Source: Thysanoteuthis rhombus
Taxonomy: Eukaryota; Mollusca; Cephalopoda; Oegopsida; Thysanoteuthidae
Assembly (NCBI GenBank): GCA_963457665.1
Contig: OY735215.1
Span: forward strand, 35,148,172-35,212,171
Length of the DNA stretch: 64,000 bases
Direction: 5' to 3'
A program made the translations under genes and the position numbers. Positions 47,801 through 60,398 of the stretch are shown piece after piece (positions within the stretch are counted from its first letter, which is position 1; the number at the start of each line of letters is the position of its first letter). A model generated the notes under the pieces. The model was not told the origin of the DNA, ran no database searches, and worked only from the letters and a program-made list of their open reading frames with translations.

Positions 47801-50643
47801 CCAATTTTCAAGTCTATAGACCAAACAGTACAGCCAGGAGCACTGGAACACCCCAACGAATACAATATTTGTAGTAAACTCCTTATCACTAATATTTATA
47901 CGGGTACAAGTTTTCTAATCTGACCTTCTTTTATTCTGACCAAAACTTGATCAAAAGGTTTTATTCACTAGTAGTAGTATCTTGATTTTATTTCTTTCTA
48001 TTTTTTTTTTTTTCTTTTTTTTTTCTTTTTAAAGCATTTTCAACTATTATTAGTTTTCTACTAGTATTTCTTTCATCTTAATGCTAGTTGTTTTTCATCG
48101 CAACTATTCAAAACGTAAGTTTACGGCTGCATAGGTCAGAAATAAAGTTAAGCTTTATTTTGAATTCACTGGGACCTTATCTTTTATTTTCAATCTGTAC
48201 TGTTTACTAATGGCCAAAGATTGACGGTCTGAAAAGTGACTATAATCAAGTTGTGAAAAATACAAGTCAAAATTTATTGATTCATCTTATTCAGGTTTGC
48301 TATATTTATCTATGAATAATGCAATCCTCTATTTTCTTTATGAAAAAAGCAGAGAATATCTATTTTTCAAGGTCTGAAATTGTTTCAGTTTACATCAAAG
48401 CTTTCTAAACTTTTTGCATTGGCAACATACTTCTAAAAACGAATATTTTAGCGACAAGTTTTGTTTGCCAAGCCAAATATGTAATGTCATCCCAGCAATT
48501 CAACTGACTCGAAAGTTTTTTTGTTTTTTTTTCTTGAAAGATGTACAAAATTATACTTGATTTTATGATATACCTAGAGATTATCCAACACACATTAAAG
48601 TGTCATGACACAGAGCTTGGAAAGCTCTGATCAACACAATACATTGGCTTATCAACAAAACAATTTTGAATTTGGATACATGGCTGTTTAAGAGGGAGTA
48701 AATGTGGTTTCTCCAACAAAAAAGCTTCTGCTGACCATATACTTGGAGTAGCAGTTACTTTATTGATATAAGTAAACAAAATTGCCAAATTAAACTTCCT
48801 GTTTTGTTTTTTGATTCTGATACAAAATTCCTTGTATTGTGCTCAAATACAGTACAAATTATGTGCTTCAATTATATTTGTGAAGTAGGTTGTAATGAAC
48901 TGTTCCCCTAATGGACTGGAAACCACTTGTTTCCCCATGACATTTTTTGTTGATAGTGTGACAAGAATTTCAGTGTAAGCTGCTTGTATTTTCTTTTATA
49001 CACTCATTCTTTGGAGGTCTGATTTTACCTCATCTTGCTTTGTTTTTTGGTTTCCACTTCCCTTCCTCAGCTCACAAAAGCTTGATTGCCCCTATTCTCT
49101 ATGTATTTGTTCAGTCTCCTTCCTCTGTAAATTATGAATTTAAATGTATGATCTAGAAAACTTAATATTAGAATTGCTAATAGTGTCTAATATATGCAGC
49201 ATAGTGCCCTAAGTAGTGACTAGATTATTTATGTACAGATAAATCATACAAATATATACTTTAGTACAAACGTATTCATTGCAAACAAAGAAATTTATAC
49301 CTTGAATAAAATTTATTTTTATCAATTTTCTAACTCTTTGCATTTTCTGTTTTTTGTTAATTTCAAAATAATAAGGCCATGTTTGGTAAATAAAAAGTTC
49401 TTTTATGATATGAGAAAAACACAAGATCTATTCATGAAAAATCAGAGATGCCTATATTTGTTTTGTTTTACCACGAAGATGTCAGTGGTAATTGTAGTAG
49501 TGATGTAGACATAAACACACACGCGCGCACACACACACACAACTTTGCTTTACCCCTTCTTATCTTTCTGTTACTTTTAGTGGGACAGAAACCAGTACTC
49601 AAAAAAAGTGGCATTGGTTTACATATGAAATACACACGTAAAAATCTTGATATGCATACAAGCACCCTCAGTTGGGATAGGGTCGTTTTCTGGAAGTATT
49701 AGTGACGTAGATATCTATTGTTGTCTTGATACTATTTAGTGAATTAGTACACACCATGAATAAAATGTTTTTATTTACACAATACTCAAGTAATTCTGTT
49801 GGTATTGAAAATCTGTAAAAATGCATTATACACAAATGTATACCCGTTTCTTTTTATCATGGTTCTGCATGTTTATACATATCTATATGTAAGTACGTGT
49901 ATGTTTGCATGTGGCTCTGTGTGTATACATACATGCATCAGTTACTGAGGTAGGTTCTGAATCAAGTGGAGGATTTACCAATAAGTACGTTAAATACTTT
50001 TCTTTTAAAAATATTTTCCAAACTTTTCCAGGTGAAGATGATGATGATGACGACACAGAAATCCCTACTGACTTCTCCCTACCTTGGCTTTTACTTAGTA
50101 CAGTACTCATAGCATTGGCCATGCTGTGTAAAGAGCAAGGAATTACAGCTATTGTAAGTGCTGCCAAAAAAACTTCTTTTTCTTCTCCTTCAATTAAATT
50201 GATTATACAGTTTGTTTTTGCAAGCTGCCTATTGGAAATAAAGAAAAAGGGATTGTCGGTGGTCCGGAATTACTGTCAGCATTTCTTACTGAATGGGCTA
50301 TTGTACATAAAATTAGGGATAGATCTGATACTTAGAACATAGAATACTAACTCTGTAATATTTTTCACCAGTTACCAAGCGAAAATAATTTAACCCTGTA
50401 ATAAATTTGATTTAATTTGACTAAACTTCATCACATCTTCAATAATGAATCTTAAAATATTTGAGAATTTTATTTTTGCTCTTTTATACTATAATTCCTT
50501 GAAAACTGACTGTACCATCAATCATTCAACTTATATTTATCAAACTCTTCCTTGGTGATGCCTACTAAGTAGATTTTAGGTACTTTATATAATTTTTGGG
50601 GGGTACTTATATAAAATACTTTTTGGTACTATATATGTGTGTA

Positions 50644-50674
<31 letters not shown>

Positions 50675-52706
50675 TTATAACTTTTTTTTGTTTTTCTCTT
50701 TGGTACTCATATATTAAAAAACCCTTTTTGGTGCTCCATATAGCTATGAATTTTTTTTGTACTTTATATAAACCTTTTGGTACTTTATATATATATATAT
50801 AAATGCTTTTGGTACTTTATAGATAAAAAAAACTTTTGGTACTTCATGCATAAAAAAAAAAAAAAACACTTTCGGTACTTTGCATGAATTTACATAGTAG
50901 GCAGACATAGTTTAGCAAAGTTGGCTACAATGGTGGAGCTTCATGTTAGGATGGGATCCACTAACAATGGCTTGTTATCAATTGATAGCAGGCAGCCAAA
51001 CTTACGTAGAAGCTACCTTCTGTAATTTTGAAATGAGTCAATTATCATTAAAAATGTTTGGACAACTGAGCTTATTGATTTCATTATGTTTTGATCTAAT
51101 TTAGGTCCTCCCTGATGAGCACAATAACAAGTGGTGGGGGTGCCTCCTTTTTTTTTTTTTTTTTTAAGTTAAAATAATTATTCTAAGTGGATAATGAATA
51201 TTTGTGTTGTTTTTTAGATGGTTATACAAAGGTGTTTGAGAATGATCTTTTTCTCTCTCTTTCTATTTTCAGGGAATTTCCAGTGCCTATGACGTCATTG
51301 TTGTTTGTCGTATTCATTTGTTTCCATTTTACCAAAAGAAATACATCCAAGCAACTCAAAATGTAAGTTGTTCTGTTTTTGTTTTTTTTTTCTGTTTTTA
51401 GGGTTTTATTTTTTTGCCTTCGAACTCAAGTAGTGATGTCAATCATACTGAGAATTTACTCAACGGTGAAATTATTGAATTCAATTTTAACCGAAAATTT
51501 AGATTATAGATTAACAAACTCTCTAGTGATATCTGGAACATTCAGCTTTCTGCTGGGATTAGTGGGACAGTTTTGTTAATCACTTATAGATATTTATCTA
51601 GCTTGACTTAGTTTGACACAAAGCCACTAATATGAGGTACAATATGATCAAACTCCCTATGGGAATGGTCTTCAAGACTGATCAATTAACCTAACCACTA
51701 CTCCAGTGATAGTACACTTATAGTTTGTGTGCCAAATTGGCTATGTTCAACAAATAACTTAGGACATCTTCCACTATGGATCATGTTAATCATTACTCTG
51801 AATAATGGCTTTTGTTGGATAACAAGAGGGGGCTGTTGGCAATGAATTTATTAGGTATAAGGTAACAAGCACCAAAATCTTTAAAAACTTCTGTTCCATA
51901 ATCTTTCTGAACATGGACAATCATAGCTCTCCTCAGCTTCCTTTAAACTCTGTGTTGTCGTGTTTGTTCTTTGGAAGAATAATGGAATGTTTCCCTTCTC
52001 CATGTTGATTTATCAAGATACCATCTCTAGTTATTTGGTTGTTGACTTTTATAGTTCATCCACCCTTTTAATAGGTCTTATCTTTATTCCTGTTGGATTA
52101 CTAACCACTTCCCTCATCCACCAAAGTGAGATGGGGAAGCTGATTTAGTCACTAACCATTCAACCATAGCTTACATGGTACCAGTAGCAGGCAAATCCTG
52201 ACCTGACCTGACCTTGGAAACTACAAATCCCCCAAAAAAAGATCAAGAATTGTAATTTATAATTTACTGTAGGACTGCTCTTGTTTTTCTCCATGACAGA
52301 AATCATGTCCTATTTTTCTAATTTTTTTTATTCATTTATTTTTGTTTTAGGTAAAGAATCCTTGGTGGAAGTCTTTCATTCTGCGACAACTTATCCTCTT
52401 GGTGTGTGGTCTTCTGCTGCTGGGTATTCGGTGGAGAGTGATGGGTTCTAAGACTCCAACATTTCAACATGCTGATAACCCCCATTCATTCATTTCAAAC
52501 GTTTTTCTCAGGGTGAGACCTTCTCTCTGTTTATTTTTATTAGATAAAAATATGGTTTCATTTTTCATTTGGTGATTTTTTTTTCCTTAACCCTTTAAAG
52601 ACTGAAGTATTAAAGTTCTCAATGCCTGAATTGAAATATCTCAAACTTCCAAAAGAGATGTACAAGATACATATATCCCATTAGTCATAGACACCTTGGG
52701 AGATAT

Positions 52707-52737
<31 letters not shown>

Positions 52738-55700
52738 GTCCCAAAAGTCTCAAAAAGGGTGAAATAATTTTTTTGATTCCAAGAATTGTTTAGACTACTG
52801 ATCTTATTCTTTTTGTTTTTACCCCAACATTTTAGATCAGGGATCAGCAACAGGTGGGCTGCAGCCAACAAGTGGGCCATTGAGGTATTCTCTGTGGGCC
52901 TCAGACCTTTTTGTGAAAAAGCCTCAAAATTTATGCATTTGTGGGCCATTGAGCAGATGATAGCTTTTAGTCTTCTGTGTCAGGATTTGTTTAATTTTTG
53001 CCTACATAAGTAATGCATTGTATAATGTTTACTATAGGCACATCTACAAACTTATGACGAATTGCAACATATGATTATGCATCCAGATTTAGAAATTCTG
53101 TTTTTGATAACTATTAATTGCTATTAAACTGATTGCGTATAAATAGATATAAACACTTTATGCAAATTTTTATATTACATCTTCCTTGTAGAGTAAATAT
53201 TTCAAATCCATTGGCCTCAGGGGCAAATCTTTATTTGTAAGATATGATATAATATACAAGTGGGCCATGGACTAAAGTAAGCCATTACAAAAAGCAGTTG
53301 CTGATCCCTGTTTTAAATGATCAATACTCTGTATACAATCTGTATAGAAACCACACACACTGTCTTTTACAGGTAGTGTTTAGGTAGTATTGTAAAGAGA
53401 AAATATTGATGTCTGGGGGGGGGGAAGCCCTCTCCTCACCTTTTTCATATGGATGATACACCTGGAAAAGATTAAAGAATGGATTGCTAGAATACGCTGT
53501 CCAAAATGTGGGAACAACGAGAACAAGATATAAAAAATAAAATCAATCTGAATGAACTTTTGGAATGTAATCTCGAAATTTAAGAATTTTTATTTTTTGT
53601 TTTATTTCTTTTAATTAATTCATTTTTTTATTCTCATTTCATTCTATACATTTCTTTTCTCAGTTAGTGAACTACAGTTATATTTATGCCTTGAATTTCT
53701 GGCTACTGCTCAATCCATGGTGGTTGTGTTTTGATTGGTCCATGGGTTGTGTGCCAACTATCGAATCTTTTGTTGACCCAAGAGTTGGTGTGGCCTTGCT
53801 GTTTTGGCTGGGACTGGTTACCCTGATACTGGCTTCTATTTCTTACCCAGTGGAACACTACAAAAGGTAAAGATTATACATGATTTCTTTTGTTCATGTC
53901 GCCTATGTAACTAAAATTACGATGAAGTGAGTACTAGTCAGCAATTAATAATGGTTGACGATGCTTCATCTGATAACATAAATCAGGATAATACTACCAA
54001 TATTACAGTTAGCTTATTTAGAAACAATAACAAAATGTGGTACTGAGTGATCAAAGGGAGAATTTAAAGGATAGGTTCAAAGGTTAGATTCTATCTGCTG
54101 CCAGCTGTAAGAGTTCAGGAAACCCATCAGTAGAGTAGTTCATATATATAAGCAGGCCTCCTGAGGTAAAATAGACTTGAATTTGAATTCCACCAAGAGC
54201 TTATTCTTAATTTCTGATCAGCACTGTCTTAGTAGCTGTGATGAAAAGCAATAAAATTAAGACTCACCATCACAGTCAAGGATTAAATAACCACCAAAGA
54301 AATAATGTGGTCTAAATAAATACTATTTATGACATCGCTGATATTTTCCACTGGAGAAACATCTAAAAAAAATATTCTGGAGACTCCAGATTTTATCAAT
54401 AAGCCTGCCAGAATAAGATTACAAAGTTAAAAAAATCTTTTTTTCCAAAGATTAAAATGTTTAGAAGGAGTCTAGTGAAGTGCTGATGCCAATTTTCAAG
54501 TCTGTAGACAAAACGGCATGGCCAGGAGTGCTGGAAGAAACAAAAAAGAAAAAACACACACGTGCACATATATGAAAGGATACAACCCTTCTCCCTCTTT
54601 GATGGCCCAAGTTGTTCAATGAAAGAAATACCAATCAGAAATTGATTATGGTTTAAATTTTATTTGTTCTGTTGGTGCTTTTTTTTGCCTTCTTTTTGTG
54701 TTCTGATAGCAGTTTCCAGTTAACTAATGGAAGATGCTGATACTTTGTCATCGTTTTCTTCCAGGTTTCTTTCAATGGCCTTTGCCATTCTTGTTGTGCC
54801 ATTTCTTCCGGCTTCCAACCTGTTCTTCAGAGTTGGATTTGTGATTGCTGAGCGAATCCTCTACCTCCCCAGTGCTGGATTCTGCATGTTGGTTGTGACA
54901 GGGGCCCGAATGTTTTGCCAATTTAGCTCACTGGCAAGAAAGGTGAGATTTTTTTTGTAGTTTTAGTTTATTCTCTATTGCTTTATAATATTGTGTACTT
55001 TTTTCAAAATTCTCAAAGAATGAAATGCTGAAAAAAACAATATAAAATCATTTACCCAATTGAGAAGTACATTAAAATCAGAAACAAATTTGTCTTGGGA
55101 AAGCATGACATTTAATTTATTTAATCATATAGCACTATTATATTAATATTGAGCACTATATTTTCAAAGACAACAAATCTTCCCTGCAAAAAATAAATAC
55201 AATTTTAATTTTTTTTCTTCTTCCCCTCCAAAAAGTCTTGTCTGAAAATCAGTTTCATAATTGAAGAAAAGTGTTTTTCCTATTCTTTCATTTTCTCATT
55301 TTAACAATTTTCTCATTTATTATCATGAAAGGTTGTGGCTTCATTTTTTGTCTTCCTGATTGTCATCTACATCTTCAGATCTGTCCAGGTGAGAATCTAT
55401 TTTCTTCAGTCTGGTTTTCAAATCCGTAGTTATGCAATTATGAGTTTACAGAATTGGTTACATAACAATGCTCAGTCAACTATTATTTTTTATTCCTATT
55501 TTTGACTTGAATTAGAAAACTGTCACCAAAACTCTCAGCATAGGTTTCTCCAGTTCTCAAGCTGGTCCGACTGGCTAGTTGGCAATGTATGTATCACACA
55601 TATGGGCTACACGATGGAGCTAGTGGGCTGAAAATTTGAACATTATCTCTTTATGTCTAGAAAAAAACTTTACTAGGTTTTCAGTGGGGTGTTCAATATG

Positions 55701-57761
55701 CAATGTAATTTTGTGCTAAATAGGTGCCTTAGTTTGTGTCTGGCTGTACATGTGCTTGTTTTTTGAAAATTCAGGCTTTTTTTTTTTTTTTTTTCCCGAC
55801 TACTGCCGAAGATCACCCCTAAGTAATAAAATTTATAAACCAGTTTTATATCTCCAAGTTGAATTTTTAAATTACATATAGAAGAAGCTGCTTATTGCGA
55901 TAGATCTTTGCCATCTTGACTCAAAGAGAACCAAAACTAAGAAGTTGAATTGAAACATTTAAGATTTTAATTACCATAACTATTTGTATGAACATTTCAA
56001 ACCCTTAAAACTTGAATTTTTAACAAAGTTTAATGATTTTCATTTATTTCCTCTTAATTTAAAGAAAAACAAAATTCATTTTAAAATTCACCTGTTTAAA
56101 GACTGCCTTTGACAGACATTAAGCTTGATGTCAAGTCATTCTGTATCTATAGAATTTACATTATTAATGATAAATGAGGGAAATGTTATAGTACTATGAT
56201 ATGGAGTTACCTCCCTTGAGATATCAGATCATTACATTATCTGGATGAGCATGAACACAGATCTCGCTCTATAATTAAGTTGCTAACTGGGCTGAATATT
56301 GCTGTATTCTTCAGGTCACAGCATTTTGATAGTATTCTTCTAGCAAAAGTCTGGTTATGGTGTGTCATTTTTGCTATGATAAACATACACAAATCAGCTC
56401 ATTATAAGGTAGATTCCATTGTCTGATGTTTTAGACTCAAGGTTTATAACACAATATTCAAATAGAAATATACCCCAATTTTTTTTTAGACAAATCTCTG
56501 CAACATCTTAACTTCAAACTTTTAGGTATCAATCTTTTTCCTAATTTTGATAATTGATAGGTTTTACCATTTTAAAAATATCTATTTTTAGTCGTTTTGA
56601 AATGTTATCTTAAATTTCCACTTGGCCTACAAGTTTTATTATTGAAGATTCTCTGATTATCAAATGAAAATGTTCCCTTTATGATGTTCATCAAATTGCT
56701 CAATCTGCATATTCCTTGTTTACTTTAGTGTTTTAAAGAACATATTATAAAATTTAACTTGCTCTCTGCTAAGTATATTTCTAACATACAGGTCTCTCTT
56801 GATGAAAATGAAGTCTCCATCGTATCTTTGTAAACTGCTTTATTTTGATGAAAATCAACTATTATGTACACCAGGATATCTAATAAAATGCTTGGAAATA
56901 ACGTTCATTTTCTTAAGAGCCACTGTGTCAATTCACATGCCTGATCAGTTTAGATTTCTTTTGTAGGTTGACATATTCATTTGGAGAAGTAAACTGTAGA
57001 TGCACAAAAAGTTGCGGGAACAATCACTAGTTGTCGTATCACCTTAGTAAATATGAAAATTTCCCTAGTCTGTATAATATATTCTACAATCTTGCATAAG
57101 AATAGCACCGTTATAAGACAATTTATCTCACCCATAACAGAGAGCAGATTAAAAGCAATTAATGCAATTCAGTAAAACCATTTTTCCTTTCATCTTGCAG
57201 AGAAGTTCTGAGTGGCAGACAGAATCAGAACTCTTTATCAAAGGAGAAAAAGTGTGTCCCTTGAACGCAAAGGTAAAATATAAGTGTTTGAAATTTATCT
57301 TACCTTTATATTGTAACATTTTTTTTTTCTATTCTTAAAAAATTTTATTTATTGTATCCTCTATGTTTCAATGCTTTCCTAATCATAACACCTTTTATAG
57401 AAATGAATCTAACAGGATATTTCTTGTAAATGTTTCACTGGTAGCTGATAAAACCCCCTTTCTCATTTTGTTTTTACCATTTTGATACCAAATTGAGATA
57501 GAAATGTTTTTTTAGGTGAAAGCTTCTTACTAGTTACAGCTTAGTATTGCATAATGCCAGGGTTTTAGGCTATATATTATTTCAGTTTATTCAATGTTTT
57601 GCAGGTTCATTATAACATTGCTAAGGTGAAAACTGATGAGGGTGCAATGGATTTTGCCATTGATAAATACCATTTGGCTATCAAGTAAGTTCTATTGTTC
57701 TTTCTATTGCAGGTCAACCTGGAACTCCTAAAGAAACCTTTTCTAATAACCTCTGTGTGCA

Positions 57762-57815
<54 letters not shown>

Positions 57816-60346
57816 ATAAGATTATAATTCCTTAGTTTTGTAGCTTCAGATGTCTTCTCCATAATCTATACAGAAATCAACTCAGCTGGCATGGGTGTCT
57901 GCTTGGGGTGCAAACTGGGCATTTGCTCTCTCCTGGATCAGGCCTTCTCACTAAGGATTAGGGGTTTGGAAGTTGAATCTTGTGGTGTGGATCAAGGGGT
58001 CGTTATAGTGACAGCTCTGGATAAGTCAGAGTTTAGGAGGTCTGTAATTCTTCAACTAACAACCAATATCTGGATAAGCCTCCCCTCCTATACTTTTGCC
58101 CCTGCCTGGAAAAAAAGCAGCGGATGCTTATGTCAGCTGTATCATAATATTATAAAACTCTATACACATATTCAACTATATCTTTTGTTTGAGTATTTGC
58201 TTGAAGCCAAGTAAGAATGAGTAAAATGCAATGAATACAATAAATCTAGACTTGTGCTGTATCAAGCCTGATTTGAATTAATCAAAATTATCAATTTTTG
58301 ATCTATAAATAGAAGTATGCAACGATCGCATGAGAGAATCATGCTCAACCTTACATGGAGAGATCACAAGACAGTACAGTATATAAGGAAGAAAACGGGT
58401 GTCCGTGACATCATAGAAACTATCAAAAAACTCAAAAGGCAATGGGTAGGCCATGTTGTAAGAATGAAAGTCAGCCGATGGACATCATGTCTCACAACAT
58501 AGATCCCCAGAGATCACATAAGAAACCGAGGCCGACAGGACAAAAGATGGAGAGATGAACCGGACAGATTCAGGAAATACTGGCTCTGCGACGCCCATGA
58601 TAGAGAAGTGTGGCGAATCCGGGGGAAGGTCCATGTCCAACGACGGATGTTAAAAGACTAATGATAATGAAATAGAGGAAGCTGTTTATTAAACTATGGA
58701 TAATGTTTTCAAACGATAATTGTTATCAAAATCAGTTGATTCCAAACACTTTAACTAAAATGAAATAAAAAAAATTATTAGTTCTTTGTTGTAAAGTGGT
58801 TTATAACAATAGATGTATAACAATGAGTACAGATTGTTCCTATTTCTATATTCTTTGCTTGATGCTATCAATCTGTTATTGTTATCTAAAAGACCGTGTC
58901 CCAAAGTTATCACAATATGTAACTTATAACTTTATTTACTAAATTACTTATGAATTAGGAACATAAAAAAAGAAGGAAACGTCTTAATTTACTTTTCTTT
59001 TTCTTTGCCAGACTTTATCCTAAATATGATCAGGCTATGAACAATTTAGCAAACATTTTGAAGGAGAGAAATCAAGAGGAAGAAGCCCGGGAATTGCTCA
59101 AAAAAGCTGTTCAAATCAGGTAAAATTACTTGTTCCATATGCCAATTAAGGATCACTTTGAATTTCAAGTTTAAGAACAATAAGGAACTTATATGAAAGA
59201 ATATTTTCATTGTTGCTGTTACTAATACTTCTACAATTTTGAAAAAAGGGGTCAATGAACATTAATTTCTATGAAAATTAGTTATTCATCTTGACCAACA
59301 TGTTGATTGTACTCCTTTAATTTTTTCCTTTTTTGTCTTTTTTTTTTCCAACATCAGAATTTTTTTAATTGATTTAATACTTATTTCTTAATATCTTGAA
59401 ATTCCTAACAAATCTGTTGAAAAATATATTCATGACATAAAATCAATTGGAAAAAAAAAATATTGACCTAATAAAAAAAATTATCTACAAGATTGATGCA
59501 AAAGTTTCCAGTATTTTTTTCTGACAAAATCGTTTATTCACATAAATTCATAGCATCAATACTTGGTCATCAAGGCATTTTCCCTTGTGTATAACCTTAT
59601 GGTTCCAGTTTTGATTAAGTGAACTTTCCAATATCCTGTTGGAGCTTCTAATCAAAGTTTTGCAGGTAATGAAATGAATTATAGTTTGAGTGTGACAGGT
59701 CTAGAAAATATGCTGTTTGTAGAACTTCCTATTCCAGCTCCATGGTCATTTTTTTGTGCAGTTTTTGTGACCTGAGAAGGATGGGCCGGTCTTTACCAAA
59801 CAGCAAAATCACTAGTCAATTTCTTTGTCCAGTAAAAAGTATTTTCTGTTCTACTACGTCCCTCAAACAAGCCAATGTTCACTGGAGCATTGCACAGGTA
59901 CCAACATATCAAAAGAAAAAATTCTCTTTGGATCTCATCAAATACAAAATAAAGCCCAATATACATTCTGTTTAAGCTGGGATCCTGAAAGCTGTCCTGG
60001 ATTAAGCCATGATTTTCTTCAAATAAGATTCATGTGATAAATCCATTTTTCATCACTGGTGACTATTTTTTTTTCCTAGAATGACTTTTTCCTGTGGTGA
60101 GCAAAAAGAGAAAAGGCATTTGAATGTCAAAAAATTCTTGTTTCTGTAAATCCATGTGGTGCCTGAATATCTAAGTTTTTCCTAAGCCTGGTAACTGACG
60201 TACGGTAATTTGCTGATTGTACAAGCAATACAGAGCTATATAAACTTTGAAGACATTTTTAAGATTCTCCTGATATTTTGCCTTGAACCTAATGAAAATC
60301 TCATACTTCTATTTGTGTTTGAGTGTGGTTACATATATATATATGT

Positions 60347-60398
<52 letters not shown>

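Larger units (their letters stand above)
37319..50031 (+). other. TMTC4 intron 3, 12.7 kb
   Basis: The longest intron in the gene. It contains a partial copy of the 400-bp repeat A (42420-42655), SINEs at 44195-44470 and 44520-44690, repeat C (47615-47865), repeat B (49218-49640), (TA)n tracts and poly-T runs. From 37440 to 41450 I see nothing beyond AT-rich sequence. The exons on both sides join in frame and no TMTC segment is missing, so no hidden coding exon is needed. Confidence 0.75.
54943..57200 (+). other. TMTC4 introns 8 and 9
   Basis: Intron 8 (54943-55331) holds nothing recognised. Intron 9 (55389-57200) holds a minus-strand copy of repeat A at 55530-55825. The rest, 55830-57200, is AT-rich with no recognisable feature. 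Confidence 0.6.

Noticed and set aside
58290-58690. AAATAGA on both sides of the RTE fragment at 58305-58675 as a target duplication
   Set aside because: Seven bases of AT-rich sequence with mismatches next to it can be chance. The duplication at 11780/12216 is far stronger.
59470-60110. Minus-strand stretch with GKCLDDQ-like C-terminus, possible mariner relic in TMTC4 intron 12
   Set aside because: Only about ten residues resemble a mariner end, the rest shows no transposase motif, and no terminal repeats were found.
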